DNA from: Aphis gossypii | Lineage: Eukaryota > Arthropoda > Insecta > Hemiptera > Aphididae | Length of the DNA: 64,000 bases | Reading direction: 5' to 3' | NCBI RefSeq assembly: GCF_020184175.1 | Contig: NC_065531.1 | Coordinates: 33,315,213-33,379,212, forward strand | Shown: positions 42,680-54,837 of the stretch, one piece after another | Layout of the letters: the number at the start of each line of letters is the position of its first letter | Position numbering within the stretch: the first letter of the stretch is position 1 | Notes under the pieces: model-generated | Database searches by the model: none | Told to the model about the DNA's origin: nothing | What the model saw: only the letters and a program-made list of their open reading frames with translations | Position numbers and translations under genes: made by a program

Positions 42680-43400
42680 AGTGTGAACGGCAATACACAC
42701 GGGCGCACACACTAACGGTGTCTTACACAATCGAACTCAAAAATACACAAACGCACGCAACGCACGTTCAGTAATAATACCAATGTTATTTATCCCGTTT
42801 GGAAAAGTCTCTGTCCTATTCACGGTCGAAAACCATCACGGCGATAACCCTGTGAACGTGATCGACTGTCATCGCGTGAGAGTATTCTCGTCACCAGAGG
42901 AAATCAAGAAAACCAAACGGGCACGGACACGTTTTTCTCGTTCTCTTTCTTACTTCTGTCAGAGTAGAAAAAATATATACCTACAAACAAATCAAAACAA
43001 AACAAAACACAATTTGCACTACTTTTATCTAAGGCACGTCTGCGCGACGGACACACGACCGACACCTACGAACACTGAGGACGGAATCGACATCGCGCTG
43101 GCCGCCGCTGTGTTGTGCTTGTGTGTGTGCGCTTGTGTGCGCGCGCATGTGTGTATGTTTGTGTGTGCGTGCGCGCGCGTGTGAATGTGTATAAACAAAA
43201 CGGCACCGCACCGCAATCCGTAGAATAGGGTCGATCAACTCGCACGCCATCTACTTGGAAGTGGTACGCCCCCCGCTACTGAAAAACGGCAATGTCGACC
43301 GTGGTCGTCGGCAGTCTTCAATGGTCGCGCTCGCGTCGTTTTGCGCGATTTGCAAATCTCCAGTCGCACATTCTCCGATTCTTTCGATAACGGATTATAT
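42640..43400. promoter_or_regulatory. GC-rich divergent promoter island between mim and TBK1
   Basis: A rare GC-rich block separates the mim start codon (- strand, 42679) from the kinase gene (+ strand). It contains the mim 5' UTR, a GT/GC repeat and CpG-rich sequence around 43255-43380. GCAGTCTTC at 43311 resembles the arthropod initiator (TCAGT type) in + orientation. A bidirectional promoter is inferred from layout and composition. The open frames here are repeat-driven and not taken as genes. Confidence 0.6.
43110..43190. repeat. GT/GC dinucleotide-rich tract
   Basis: Interrupted TGTGTG and GCGCGC runs within the divergent promoter island; alternating purine-pyrimidine sequence that can adopt Z-DNA. 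Confidence 0.8.
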
Positions 43401-44643
43401 TGTAGTTTATAAATTTATAATTATTTTTACTCGCAGAGTAGTCTGTCAATAATCGTTTACCGCGCGTAGAATTACAAAAAAAAAAACAGAACAATATTAT
43501 AATAATATATTAACTTAATTCAATTTTCACGATCGACGATCAACATAATAATACAATTAAAAAATTGTAAATAATTCTAGGAAAACCGTTGTTTGTCGTT
43601 TCTGTGATAATACATTTGCATGAACTCCCATACCCCGTTGTATTAATTAATATGTTATTTTTTTTTTTTACGATAGGATACTCACAGTCTGTAAATGATT
43701 TTTTTTTTTCACAATACACCATAATATGAGTGGATAGTGCAGGTTAACATGAATTACCTAGTTGAAATTGATGATAAAAAAAATGGCCATTCAATGATAA
43801 TACTGCTTAATAATAATATTATTACTAAGATTTATTTTTTTATTACGATTAATTTATTGATGAGGTCTCTGCACCATTGGTGAGTTGTTCCCTTCTATGG
43901 GAATTTCCGGGGATATTATTTAAATTGAGATTTCAAATGAGGGGGGTTGGGTGGTTGGCTGTTGAGCGAAATCAGAATCATATATAGATGATGGATACAG
44001 TTTTGGAGTTTAGGTCTTGGTGTCTATCTAGAGATACTAGATTAGAGACGGGAGTGTAAAGTCCACGGTCTTAGAAGATCTTCGAAAGAGTGATTTTAGA
44101 CGTAGAAAGGTATATCTTATGTTATCAATCGAAGAGTAGTTGGTATGTAGTATATTGGAATGCTTATTATGTTTAATATTTTTTTGTATAGTTTAATTAC
44201 TATATCGATACCGACTAGCCAAGTAGCAATTAGTGTTTCTACAATGCCTATAGGCTATAATATAGTGTAAAATAATACTTTAATGTGTGTTGTGTACACA
44301 TGTTTCGCGCCGTAAGTGATAAATGATAATAAACGATAAGACTGCACGTTGATAATATCAAAATAAACATTTAAAGAAGTAATGATACAATTGAATAAAC
44401 AATCGTCGTTAATTGCACAGAAACCGAATACTAGTAAATAGTAGTAGAAATGAGATACATAGTTTTCAATATATACCAAGTTTCAGTATTCAAACTTGAG
44501 GTAGGGCTGTAGAAGGTCATTTTTAGGTCTTCTAGGAATGTCATATTCTGCGGACCGTGACCAATGGTGTTGTCACTACAACAATTGCTGTGGATTTTGG
44601 AGAAAGTGAACAGTGTCCTTAGCACAGTTGTCCTGAAGCAGTC
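43401..44643 (+). other. Probable 5' UTR / leader intron of the TBK1-like gene
   Basis: Between the GC-rich island and the kinase ATG. No coding exon is recognised. An ATG at 44564 opens a 72-codon frame that overlaps the kinase start in another frame. It would act as an overlapping upstream ORF if present in the mRNA. Confidence 0.4.
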
Positions 44644-47090
44644 ATGTCATTTTTACGTGGATCCACAAATTATGTTTGGTGCACTACAAGTGTGCTTGGA
44701 AAGGGCGCAACTGGTGCAGTCTATCAAGGTGTCAATAAACACAATGGTGAACCAGTGGCCGTCAAAACTTTTAACCAGTTAAGTCACATGCGACCATTGG
44801 ATGTTCAAATGCGTGAGTTTGAGGTGCTAGAGAAGGTTAAACATGAAAATATAGTAAAGCTGTTAGCCATTGAAGAAGAACATGAAAGTCGTGGAAAAGT
44901 TAGTGATTGTTTTTCATATTTTGATGTTAAATTAAATTACTAAAATTTACATTATTATAGGTCATTGTTATGGAACTATGTACAGGTGGAAGTTTATTTA
45001 CAATACTAGATGATCCAGAAAACACTTATGGGTTACAGGAAGATGAGTTTCTTTTAGTTTTAGAACATCTTACAGCCGGTATGAAACATTTACGTGATAA
45101 TAATTTGGTACATAGAGATCTAAAGCCTGGTAATATCATGAAGTTTTTAAGTGATGATGGTCTACCTATTTATAAATTAACTGATTTTGGAGCTGCAAGG
45201 GAATTGCACGAAGATCAAGAGTTCATGTCTTTGTATGGAACTGAGGAATATCTCCATCCACACATGTAAAAAAATGTAATATATTTAATTTTATTTAATT
45301 TTGATGTTTGTTATTATTTTATTTTTCAGGTATGAGAGAGCAGTTTTACGAAAACCAGTAGCAAAGACATTTGGAGCTACTGTTGATTTATGGTCAATCG
45401 GTGTTACATTGTACCATGTAGCTACTGGAAATTTACCATTTAGACCATATGGTGGGCGACGAAACAAAGAAACTATGCATTATATAACAACTGAGAAGGC
45501 ATCTGGTGTTTTATCAGGAGTGCAAACATCTGAAAAAGGTTCCATAACATGGAGCAGAGAATTACCAAAAAACTGTCAATTAAGTGATGGCTGTAAAAAG
45601 CTTATTACTCCTATTTTAGCTGGTCTTTTAGAATTAGAATCTCAGCGAATATGGAGTTTTGAAAAATTTTTTGCTGAAGTTACTAAAACGTTAGATAGAA
45701 AATTACTACATATTTTTCATACAAATCGTGTTCAAAATATACGTGTATATTTGCACCCTGATGAAACATATGAAAGACTTCAGTGTTTAATACAAGACCA
45801 AACTGAAATATCTCCTGTTAATCAAATACTTTTATATAAATCTACATACCTTTTGACAGAAGTAGGATTAGATCTTCCTGGTAGGTCTTATAAGCCAACT
45901 GAAATGCATAAGCCTATTTTGCTTTTTAGTAAAGAAAATAATAATGTTACTTTAGTACCTGACAGTGACATCCCCAATTTCCCAAAATTTCCAGATATGT
46001 CTCTACCAAAACTGACATCTGTAGATAGTGATGCAGGTCTTGCTAAGACTGCATGTAGCGTAGGACATGTATGTAAAAAGCGGGTTGAAAAATTGTCACA
46101 AAATAGTCAATTAATTAATAAATGTGTACATGTGTTTACAAAAATTGTAACTGAAAAACTGAAATCTGTATTGAGTAAAAGTGACCATTTACAAAGTGTG
46201 TTTAAATGTACAAAATACCTAGTGGAGATTTCAGTACGAGGACACAAAAGTGTTAATAATATGATTGGCATCAAAAATACCCCTACTGATCTGAAGGATG
46301 AGTTAGATAAACTAAGCGATGAATTGAACAATAGCCTAAGTTTGGCGATACAACAATTACATCAGCGATACGTCAAAGAAAGGACGTTAACTAGAGAATG
46401 GCAATCAGCAACCAGATCATTCAAATGTCCAAATAAAAATAGGGCCCCTGCAAAAATAAAAACACTCGTGGAAAGATTAAGGGACTCCTGGCAACATTTG
46501 TTAAGAGACCGTGCTACACGTAGTCTAACATATAATGATGAACAATTTCACGTATTAGAAATAATTAAGGTATGTTATAAAAATTAGAATTGAATATTAA
46601 ACATTTTAAAAATAAATATTCTTCTAATTTTACCAATTTATTTTATTAAAAAATTAAAATATTTTGTAATACAATTTTCCAGATTACAGAGACTAGTCGT
46701 AGAGCTCGAACATTATTAGATACAGAAGTCCAACCTGTAGTCACACAGTTAGCTGATTGTATGGCAGATTGGTACAAAATGGCACAGACTGTCTACCTAC
46801 AGGCACAAATTTTAGATAAGGATTTTGATACATTTGAACACCGTTTGCTTGGATTCATTGAGCGTGCAAATGATACAGACGCATCATTTCATGATGGTCT
46901 CGTAAATGTTGCTAAGGTTAAATTCACATCCAGTGGTGCCAAACATGCTGGTCGTATCAGTGCTCAAGATATTCAAGCATTAAGAGCCAGTTTACGAGGT
47001 CTACGTGATATTGATGACCTTGTATCTGATATTAAAGGAAATAATGAAATGCTCAAACATCTAACTGAGCCTAGTAAATTATGTGACTGA
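44644..47090 (+). CDS. IKKepsilon: TBK1/IKK-epsilon-type serine/threonine kinase
   Basis: Four exons, 44644-44898, 44961-45265, 45330-46569 and 46683-47090, join in phase to 735 aa, close to the family's usual length of about 730. The kinase domain spans about residues 10-305: glycine loop LGKGATGAVYQG, VAVK lysine (K41), catalytic HRDLKPGN (D138), TDFGAARE (D160), and activation loop FMSLYGTEEYLHP with the conserved phospho-serine (S175). A ubiquitin-like domain follows at about 312-390, then a long helical/coiled-coil scaffold and a C-terminal coiled coil (about 690-728). All catalytic residues are intact. In vertebrates these kinases phosphorylate IRF3 and autophagy adaptors; in Drosophila the orthologue (ik2) acts on DIAP1, F-actin and bristle shape. 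Exon 1 ends at an AAA|GTTAGT donor, slightly weak but supported by the protein join. Confidence 0.95.
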
Positions 47091-47261
47091 CTTACTGTTT
47101 TTTAAATACTATGTATATTGTAAATAATTAATTTATACAATATTTTTAAAATTTTAGAAAAAAATATTTTTTATATAATCAAATTAATAAAATCATAACT
47201 GATAATATTGTAAATTGTTAATATTTATCTTTAAGTATATAATAAATAAAAGTTAATTTTA
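47091..47261. terminator. Shared convergent 3' end region of TBK1-like gene and INTS4
   Basis: Only 171 bp separate the two stop codons. An AATAAATAAA polyadenylation signal for the + strand lies at about 47241-47250, ten or so bases before the INTS4 stop on the other strand. The kinase transcript therefore probably ends within INTS4 coding sequence. On the - strand only variant signals (TATAAA near 47134) were noticed. Confidence 0.6.
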
Positions 47262-50200
47262 TCACATTCCACGTCTTACAGGTTTAGGGTGCACTTTAAG
47301 TTTGACTGGTTTGCATAAATCAACAATACACGGTTGCGTAGGAGGTAAGACATGGGCCAGAGCTCCTTCTGTTTCAGTTAGATCAAATGCTAAGCTCAGC
47401 TCAACAAAACATGCTTCTGACCACTCAGAACGGTGTGATATTAATGCATTGGTATCAAGTAGATAATATGACTCTAAAAAAAAAAAAAAAATAACATTTA
47501 ATGTAACATTAAAATTAATACCATACAGACAGTGGCATACCCAAGAATTTATTGATGAGGGAGTTAAATACTCAATAATTACTTTTTTTATATTAATCTC
47601 CATACGCAATAACAATTTAATCAATAATTAGTATCTAGATTTCAATGTAAAGTATATTATTTTTTGGGTGCTCTAAGATATTGGTCTTCAACCGGAGCGT
47701 CGTGTAAAAAAATGATTAAAAAGCTTACGTGGGTTGCGAAAAATTTAGGCCTAAAAAGTGGGTAGCGAATCCAAAGAGGTTGAAGACCACTGCTCTAAGA
47801 CAATGTAGTATTATTCGTTCTATGTAACAGACTTCAAAGGTAAAACTTTTAATTTTGTATTTTTTTAGAATTTTCAAATCATTTCATTATTTTTTAGTGT
47901 ATATAATAATATATTATTATACAATCTTTTAGTCTAAATTCAAAATATAATATTATAATTGTTTTCAAAATGATCGATTAATAATTTATCTCTTTTATTT
48001 CCAGTAGGTATACTGTTTATTGTTGGCTACCTAATTTCGGTATTTTATTTAAGATGAAGTGTTAAAAATACCAAAAGTTAAAATAACTTTCCTTAATTTT
48101 TCTATTAAAGCAACTTTTTAGGCATCCCCCTACCACAAATTCAACTGTATTTTTACTAAGGAAATTACCCTTGTCATGGATCAATTTTTTGATCTGTTTA
48201 CTAAAACAATACAACATATTTATAAAATCAGATTAAACTTTACATTAAAAGTATACTTATTTTTTAGAAGAAAAACAAATACTAAATGTAATTGAATAAT
48301 AATACATGTAATAATTTGAATATTAGTTGTAATTACAATAAGTAGAATTAAAAAAAATAAAATAATTATTGTAAAATTCACTTACCATTACTGAGATTTA
48401 CTAGACGTAAGTGATTTCTTGGTGGCATTATTAAATGTGTTTGTTGATCAGGATATTTAATTTTTAAACGTAATAATGATAATGACTCTGTTTGTAAACT
48501 GTATAATTCTGCATTTAAAGGGATAGGAAGAATTAAACCTGCTGATAACTTATGGGTGGTATCTGGACCTCCTTGTGGGCGATTAATAACAACCTTACAC
48601 ATTTTGATCTAAAGTAAAATAAATTATAAATTAATAATATAAGATAATTTATTGGTAGTTGATTCTTACGTTAGTGTTTGGTTTTGGTGGTGGAGTAGGT
48701 TCAGAGCTCTGCAATATGGGTAGAAGTAATTTAGCCACAATTCCTGGTTTTGATTCTTCTAATTGCGATAATTCTTTAAAAACAACAGAAGTGAATGACT
48801 CAAGTTGTAGATCATGTTCACTAATATACCTAAAGATCATAGATCAAAATTAATAAATGTTATATTTTAAATTTAAGTAAAAATCACTAAACATTGTTTT
48901 GATGAAGTTAAGATATTACCCATCAAAGTGTCTGACAAAGACAATTGATGATATTTATTAAAAATCTTTAAAATAATACTGTATATTATGTAGCTATTGA
49001 AACACTGAAACAACTGATATAAGTAAAATATATAACTAGAATCTAATTTGGTAAATTAACAATTATTTCAAATAAAAAATTCAGTTTTTTGATAAATAAA
49101 TGTTGTAACATTGTTATATTTATTATTTATTGTTATATTAATTACTATTTAGATGTATTTTTTTTTTTTATTATTTACTTACTTCATAGTGTCTTCTAAC
49201 TGAGTTAGAAAATAATGACTTAGTGTTCTGGCTGATTGGTTTGTAGCATTTACAATATATACAAGAAGGAGAGCTATAACTTTTAATTTGAATTGTTTTA
49301 TACTAGCTAATTCTTGAACACTCAAGCCAACAAATAAGTATTGCATTCTAAAACATCATGGGATTAAACATATTGATAAAATTAATTAATTTAGATTTTC
49401 ATACTTTAAAGTATTCTGCAATAGCTGCGAAATATTTGTGCGCACATTATTTGCTTGATGAGTAGACACAGCATTTGAATAAAATGTTTTATTATTATTA
49501 TTCAATACTTTATTTAATAAAAGTTGACTATGCATATATAATGCACTAAGCTCTGCTGTACCATTCACAGATTGATCAAGTTGAGCCAGTCGTATAAGAT
49601 TATGATAAAAGGTTTCCAACAAACTAATTTTTACTTTAGTACTTCCTTTGACAACAGAAACTTGATTGATTAATGATTCAAGAAGTTCAAGAGATTTAGG
49701 TGAATCTGATTCAGTAGGTCTTAATTCTACTTGACTTATTGATAAACGCCCACCTAGCTAAAAATAAATAAACATGCCTTTTACAATTTTTGTTACTTAT
49801 TAAAATAATAACTTAACATTTAATTAAATACATAATTAAGCCATGATATTTACAAACATGATTTTGAATTTTAAAGCATGCTTCTGTAGTTTTAATAGTT
49901 AAATGATATGTTAAAAAAAACAATATGTGTCATGTGATATATATTAAAAGTAAAAGATGTATGTATTAGTGTCATTTGTAAATAATTATTATTTTGGATT
50001 TCATAGGCATTTAATTATAAAATGTAATTATTAAACTGCTTATATATTTGCCTATACATTATCATTGTATATTTAATCTATGGTTGTATGATGTTATAAT
50101 TATATTATGTGATAAAAAAAAAAAGATATTTTATTTTATTTGTAACTTTTTAATGAATTAATTCAAGTACTAAAATAATATTGAGCTAAAACTCATAAAG

Positions 50201-53200
50201 AGACATGCATAATTAATGATTAAATAATAAAAATAAAATACATCATGAGTAATATTATTTTACTTCTTTTCTTACAATAATGTTTTACAAACTACACGGA
50301 AAAAATATTTTTCTTTGATTTTATAAGATGATACCATACACCCATAATATAGTAGTATCAGAGCAAAAACTATTTTAATGGATATTGCTAGTCGCATGTT
50401 ATTGTTATCTAAATGTTGTATGATAGCAGATTGTTATAATAATATAATCACATTTATTTGTAAATATGGATATTTTCTGTGGAATTGGACTAATATTTTT
50501 TTGATGATGATGTGGAGGAGAAAATTTGAACATATAATAAATAGCATATTAGTAGTCTTAAATAGGTTATAATATTATATACTTAAAATATATATCAAGT
50601 ATCTTTATATAAGTAAAAAAAGATAATTGGATCACTAGATTACAAGAATGACATAAATAATAGAATGTAGCTCTGTAGGAAAAACATCAATGATAACATA
50701 GCAGTCAATGTGTGAAATATTTTAAAACTTTAAGAAAAATTAAAAAGTTAGATCTTAAGTATATTTAAATACAATTTAAAAATAATATGCAAGTGACCTT
50801 ATGGTAGTACCAATATGGTTGTTGTATAATAAAGACCACTGAAAATAGTCATAGTTAGGAGATCAAATTTATACCATATATGATGAAAAAAGGCAATATT
50901 TTCAGTTAAATTGTTTTATTTAATTTATACTATTAATAAAATAAAATAAAAATTTTATGATCATCAAATATATTGTTTTTTGTATCATGCATAAATTTGG
51001 ATGTAAAAATATGAATTTATCCTGAATCATTATTTTTCACAAACATTTTATGAATATGTGGTGTCCTCTTAATTTAAACTAAAGAAACTAACTAAACAAT
51101 AAAATTATTAATAATTCATAAATTTTCTTACTTGTAAAGATGGAACTAAGTGAGGCATAATATCTCTTAAGTAACTATAGTGTTTAATGGTTTTATCCTC
51201 AAGTAATGATATAATAGAATTACACTTGGATGCTGCATTGAATACTAAAATCAAAACACTTACATCTATTTTATAATTTAGTTAAAGAAAAAATATATTA
51301 ATTGAGTAACTTATACAAAAAAAATAAAAATAATAGATGGAGTACAATAGATATAGATAATAGAGGGATACTGTAATGGATAAGTAAATTTAAATTCAAT
51401 GAGGTATCATTGTACATCAATGATTCTGACCAGAGATGTTCTATCTGTCTACATCACTAAGTATATTTCATAAGTTGCTTAATATTATTATTATTTATTA
51501 GTATCACGGTAATTTTAATACATGCCTTATGACCTTATGATTATAGCACTTTAAATATATACACACACACATTTTATGTTATATTATTGTTATTAAAATT
51601 TGAATTGATAGAACCTAACTATAAAAAAATGTAAACGGGATCATTGTTTAAGTAAGTAGTTTTGTTTTGTGTTATCTTATCTTTTTCAAAAAAGGTTTTT
51701 TACTTTTGATCCTCTAAAGCACCAAGTAGAAGCTATGTTCTATAAGAAACCATTCTCAAAATTGAAAATTAAAGCATTTTTACTACCCCAAAAGGCAATT
51801 AAAGACCCAAAAAAAAAAAATTCATTATTATAAAATCAATACATTCATTTCTGTCTAGAATTTAAAATAGTATTATAATGTACACATATTAAAGGATACA
51901 CGATGGTTCTTCTACATTTGGTTCCGGAGTTTCAAACATAGGATGAATGGCCAACAATTCAGGTACTAATGCCAATGTTAATGTCGGATGTCTTAGCCCT
52001 AAATTTTTCATACAATTCCATATAGATTTTTTGTCCTTAAAAAAAAATATACATTAATGAAGACAAATACTTATTGAAAAACAAAAAATATACTTACCTC
52101 TGGATATTTTTTTAAACTTTCAATTAATCTGTTAGTGCACATCATTAATCCTTCTTGATTTAATAGTTCAAATGATGCAAATATATTATGTAAGCCTTCA
52201 CGCACAACACTTGACGAATCCTGGATAATTATTAAACTATAAAATAAATTAATTTGATAATAAGATATTCATACTTCAATCACTGCTAAAATAATCTCCA
52301 CTTGATCATCACGGAGTCCAGATGCATATGAAAGCTTCACGAGACTTTCAATAGCTATTAAGCGAACTTCTTCAATTTCATCATTAAACATATCTACTAA
52401 GAACTCCATTGCAATCACTGCAAATTCTGAATGTCTAGTAGCCAATGAGCACATAGAACTTATTGTAGCTATGCGTACCTCTGAATTGATAAAACTTAAA
52501 ATATTAATAATAAATTATTATTTTTAAATAGTATACTATTACCAAGAAATTCATCTTCTAAGCCATGAAGGTAAGCACCACTAGCTCCTGTGCTAACCAA
52601 ACTAACTTGCTGTGCATCCAGCATTTCTTGTGGTGTATCTTTAGTACTTAATGCACTCATCATAGCTGTACCCTTTGCTAAACATTCCCAAACACGTTCA
52701 ATAGAAGTTCGTTTTCTCTATAAAATTTAATTATGGATTATGTTAAAAAATGTTTACTTTATTCAAAGTCTTCAATTGATATAAATTGTCGTAAAACATC
52801 ATTATATTATATCTAAATTAAATTTTTATTCAATGGCTCAATATTTTATACAAGTATTTACACGCAAATTAGACATCAATGTTTGATCCAGTGTCTTCAA
52901 CAAAACATTTGTACTGACAGACAAAAAAGATCCAAGAAGCTTTGCTGCTTGAGTACGAATTCGGTAACTTATATCAGTCATAAAGTTACATATGTTTTCA
53001 AATGCTTCATCAGACATTCGAGCCATTTCTTCACCATTACTACCTTTGATTCTTCTATTTAAGTTAAATTAAAGTAAATAGTTTGTGCGTAAAATAACTA
53101 TGTATTTTAAGTTACTTACTCTTCAGGATAATAATTTCCTAGAACAGAAATTACATTTAAAGCAGCTTCTCTCACCATTTCATTATCGTCATTTATAACT

Positions 53201-54837
53201 GAACAAACATCTAGGTATACAGCAGGGTTTAATCTAATACCTCGGTCGTGCAATCGAACCTAAATAAGATAATATAAAAACATGATTTGATATAAAAAAT
53301 AAAAGTTCTATTTAACTATTTAGAGGGTCCTAAAAAATCATAATAAAATGTTCTGCAATTTATATTTTATGTATTATAGAACATTTTATATTTTAAATAT
53401 TATTAAAATTTACACATATTATACAAAGAGATAACAGGCACGGACAATAAAACAATTAAGATAATTTTATATTTAATAAGTACAATTTAGGATTTTATAT
53501 TTTACATATAAATGATAGTAATTATCTAAATAAAATAGGGTATTGCAGTTGAAGATATATCAAATAAAATAAAGAATAGAAATTCTAAATATAAAAATAT
53601 GAATATAAAATACATTAAATCTTTATTTATTACCATTGTATTAAAAGCATTACTCCTTGTTTTTGCATTGTAATGCTGTGTATAACTTCCAATTAATTTT
53701 AACATTTCAGAATGAATTTCTAAACCATCCTCTGGAATTTTCACTGGCATCAATTCACCTATTACCTCTAAACTCTCACATGTGATGTTTGGTCTATAAT
53801 CTCCCAATGTCTGTAAAATATATAAACACACATTTTTATAATCCTTATTCCTTAATAAATAATAATAGTTAATTGTTTTATACTTTTTTAGCATAATTAG
53901 TGAGTTTCAAGTGAAGATCCATATCATGATTCATACGTTTCCCAAGTGCTAATAGTGTTTTTAGACCACTAGTTTTGATTTTCTGAGACTTAACATCTTT
54001 CATTAAAGTAAATATTTCTTCAACAATTTTGTACACATTCTATAAAAAACATCTTCTACCATTAAATATATTCTTATTAAATTATTATAAGTAATAACCT
54101 TACATCTTCACTAGTTTCGTCCGAAGAACCAATAGCTGATAAAACAGAAAATATTAATATCTTGACCGTAGAATCTGATTGAAGTTTAAAATGTTCACTG
54201 AGTTTAATTAAAATGTTAGAGATATCTGAATCCTAAAAAATAATCATATAAACATTTACTGTTAAATACTTAAAAATAGAAAATTAAATTAACTATATTC
54301 TATCTCATTATAGGAATAATCTCTGGTTTCAGCACATACCAATGGGAATGACTATGGCTAATGCTCATTGAGTGCTGTCACTATATTTATTTCAATAAAC
54401 CATCTTGCATTTTATAACAATTAACACAGTATAGTAACTTTTTGATTATCAGTAATTAAAATTGATCAGGAATAATACATATATGTGCCAATAAAAAGCT
54501 TAAAATCCTGAATATTTTTAATAAGAGTTAACAGTAAATTCTTTAAGTACCTGAAACTGAAGTTGTTCTAATATTTGCAGCAAAATTTGCACTACATCAT
54601 TTGGTGTTTTACGACCATTAATTGTGTTAACTAATGATAGGGTAGCACCAGTTGTTAAAGCCGATAATTTCACTAGACATTTCAATTTTTTTACTGGTGG
54701 TTGTTGTTCCAACTATCAAAAACAAAATTTTCTGTTAAATTGTTAATGTTAATATTATGAAAAATACTAATGGTAACATTGCTTACCACTTGTGTACTAT
54801 ACTCAGCTAGTGCTCTTTTTTTTAAAACTGCCGCCAT
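47262..54837 (-). CDS. IntS4: Integrator complex subunit 4 (INTS4)
   Basis: Seventeen exons in transcription order: 54787-54837, 54551-54712, 54104-54232, 53884-54039, 53634-53810, 53120-53259, 52862-53054, 52543-52717, 52275-52480, 52098-52220, 51900-52035, 51132-51265, 49405-49757, 49183-49347, 48670-48829, 48386-48608, 47262-47473. They total 2895 bp, 964 aa, about the family's usual size. The start MAAVLKKRALAEYS, the HEAT-repeat core (AKLLGSF, LMSNLRRKRTSIERV, EFLVDMFNDEIEEVRL, LGLRHPTLTLALVPELLAIH) and the C-terminal CKPVKLKVHPKPVRR match INTS4. Known role: nuclear scaffold of the Integrator cleavage module with INTS9 and INTS11, for snRNA 3' processing and attenuation of paused RNA polymerase II. 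Exons 11 and 12 join only across a U12-type intron, listed separately. Confidence 0.95.
47679..47792. mobile_element. hAT-like miniature element, 114 bp, with perfect 8-bp target duplication
   Basis: Flanked by identical CTCTAAGA (47671-47678 and 47793-47800). Ends are inverted repeats: left TATTGGTCTTCAACC, right reading CAGTGGTCTTCAACC on the other strand. Non-coding; inside the last INTS4 intron. Confidence 0.88.
51266..51899 (-). other. U12-type (minor spliceosome) intron 11 of INTS4
   Basis: The donor reads T|GTATCCTTT, the full minor-class 5' splice-site consensus. Upstream of the acceptor is TTCTTTAAC (51281-51289 on the + map), one base from the minor-class branch-point consensus, with its A about 16 nt from the AG. 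Only this donor gives the correct phase, joining PS|Y|VSVLILVFNAA; the nearer major-class-looking GT (after 51902) would shift the frame. Confidence 0.88.
51557..51571. repeat. AC microsatellite
   Basis: Short ACACACAC run inside INTS4 intron 11. Confidence 0.6.

Noticed and set aside
42783..43250. Open frames on both strands in the GC island
   Set aside because: Driven by GT/GC repeats; His/Thr/Val/Cys-rich translations, no domain, and both strands open at once.
47530..48150. Larger transposon spanning CAGTGGCATACCC to the GGCATCCCCC segment
   Set aside because: The two GC-richer ends do not match as inverted repeats and no target duplication was found.
51898..51902. GT at CCATC|GTGTAT as INTS4 exon 11 donor
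   Set aside because: Gives phase 2 and breaks the frame into exon 12; the U12 donor two bases on restores it.
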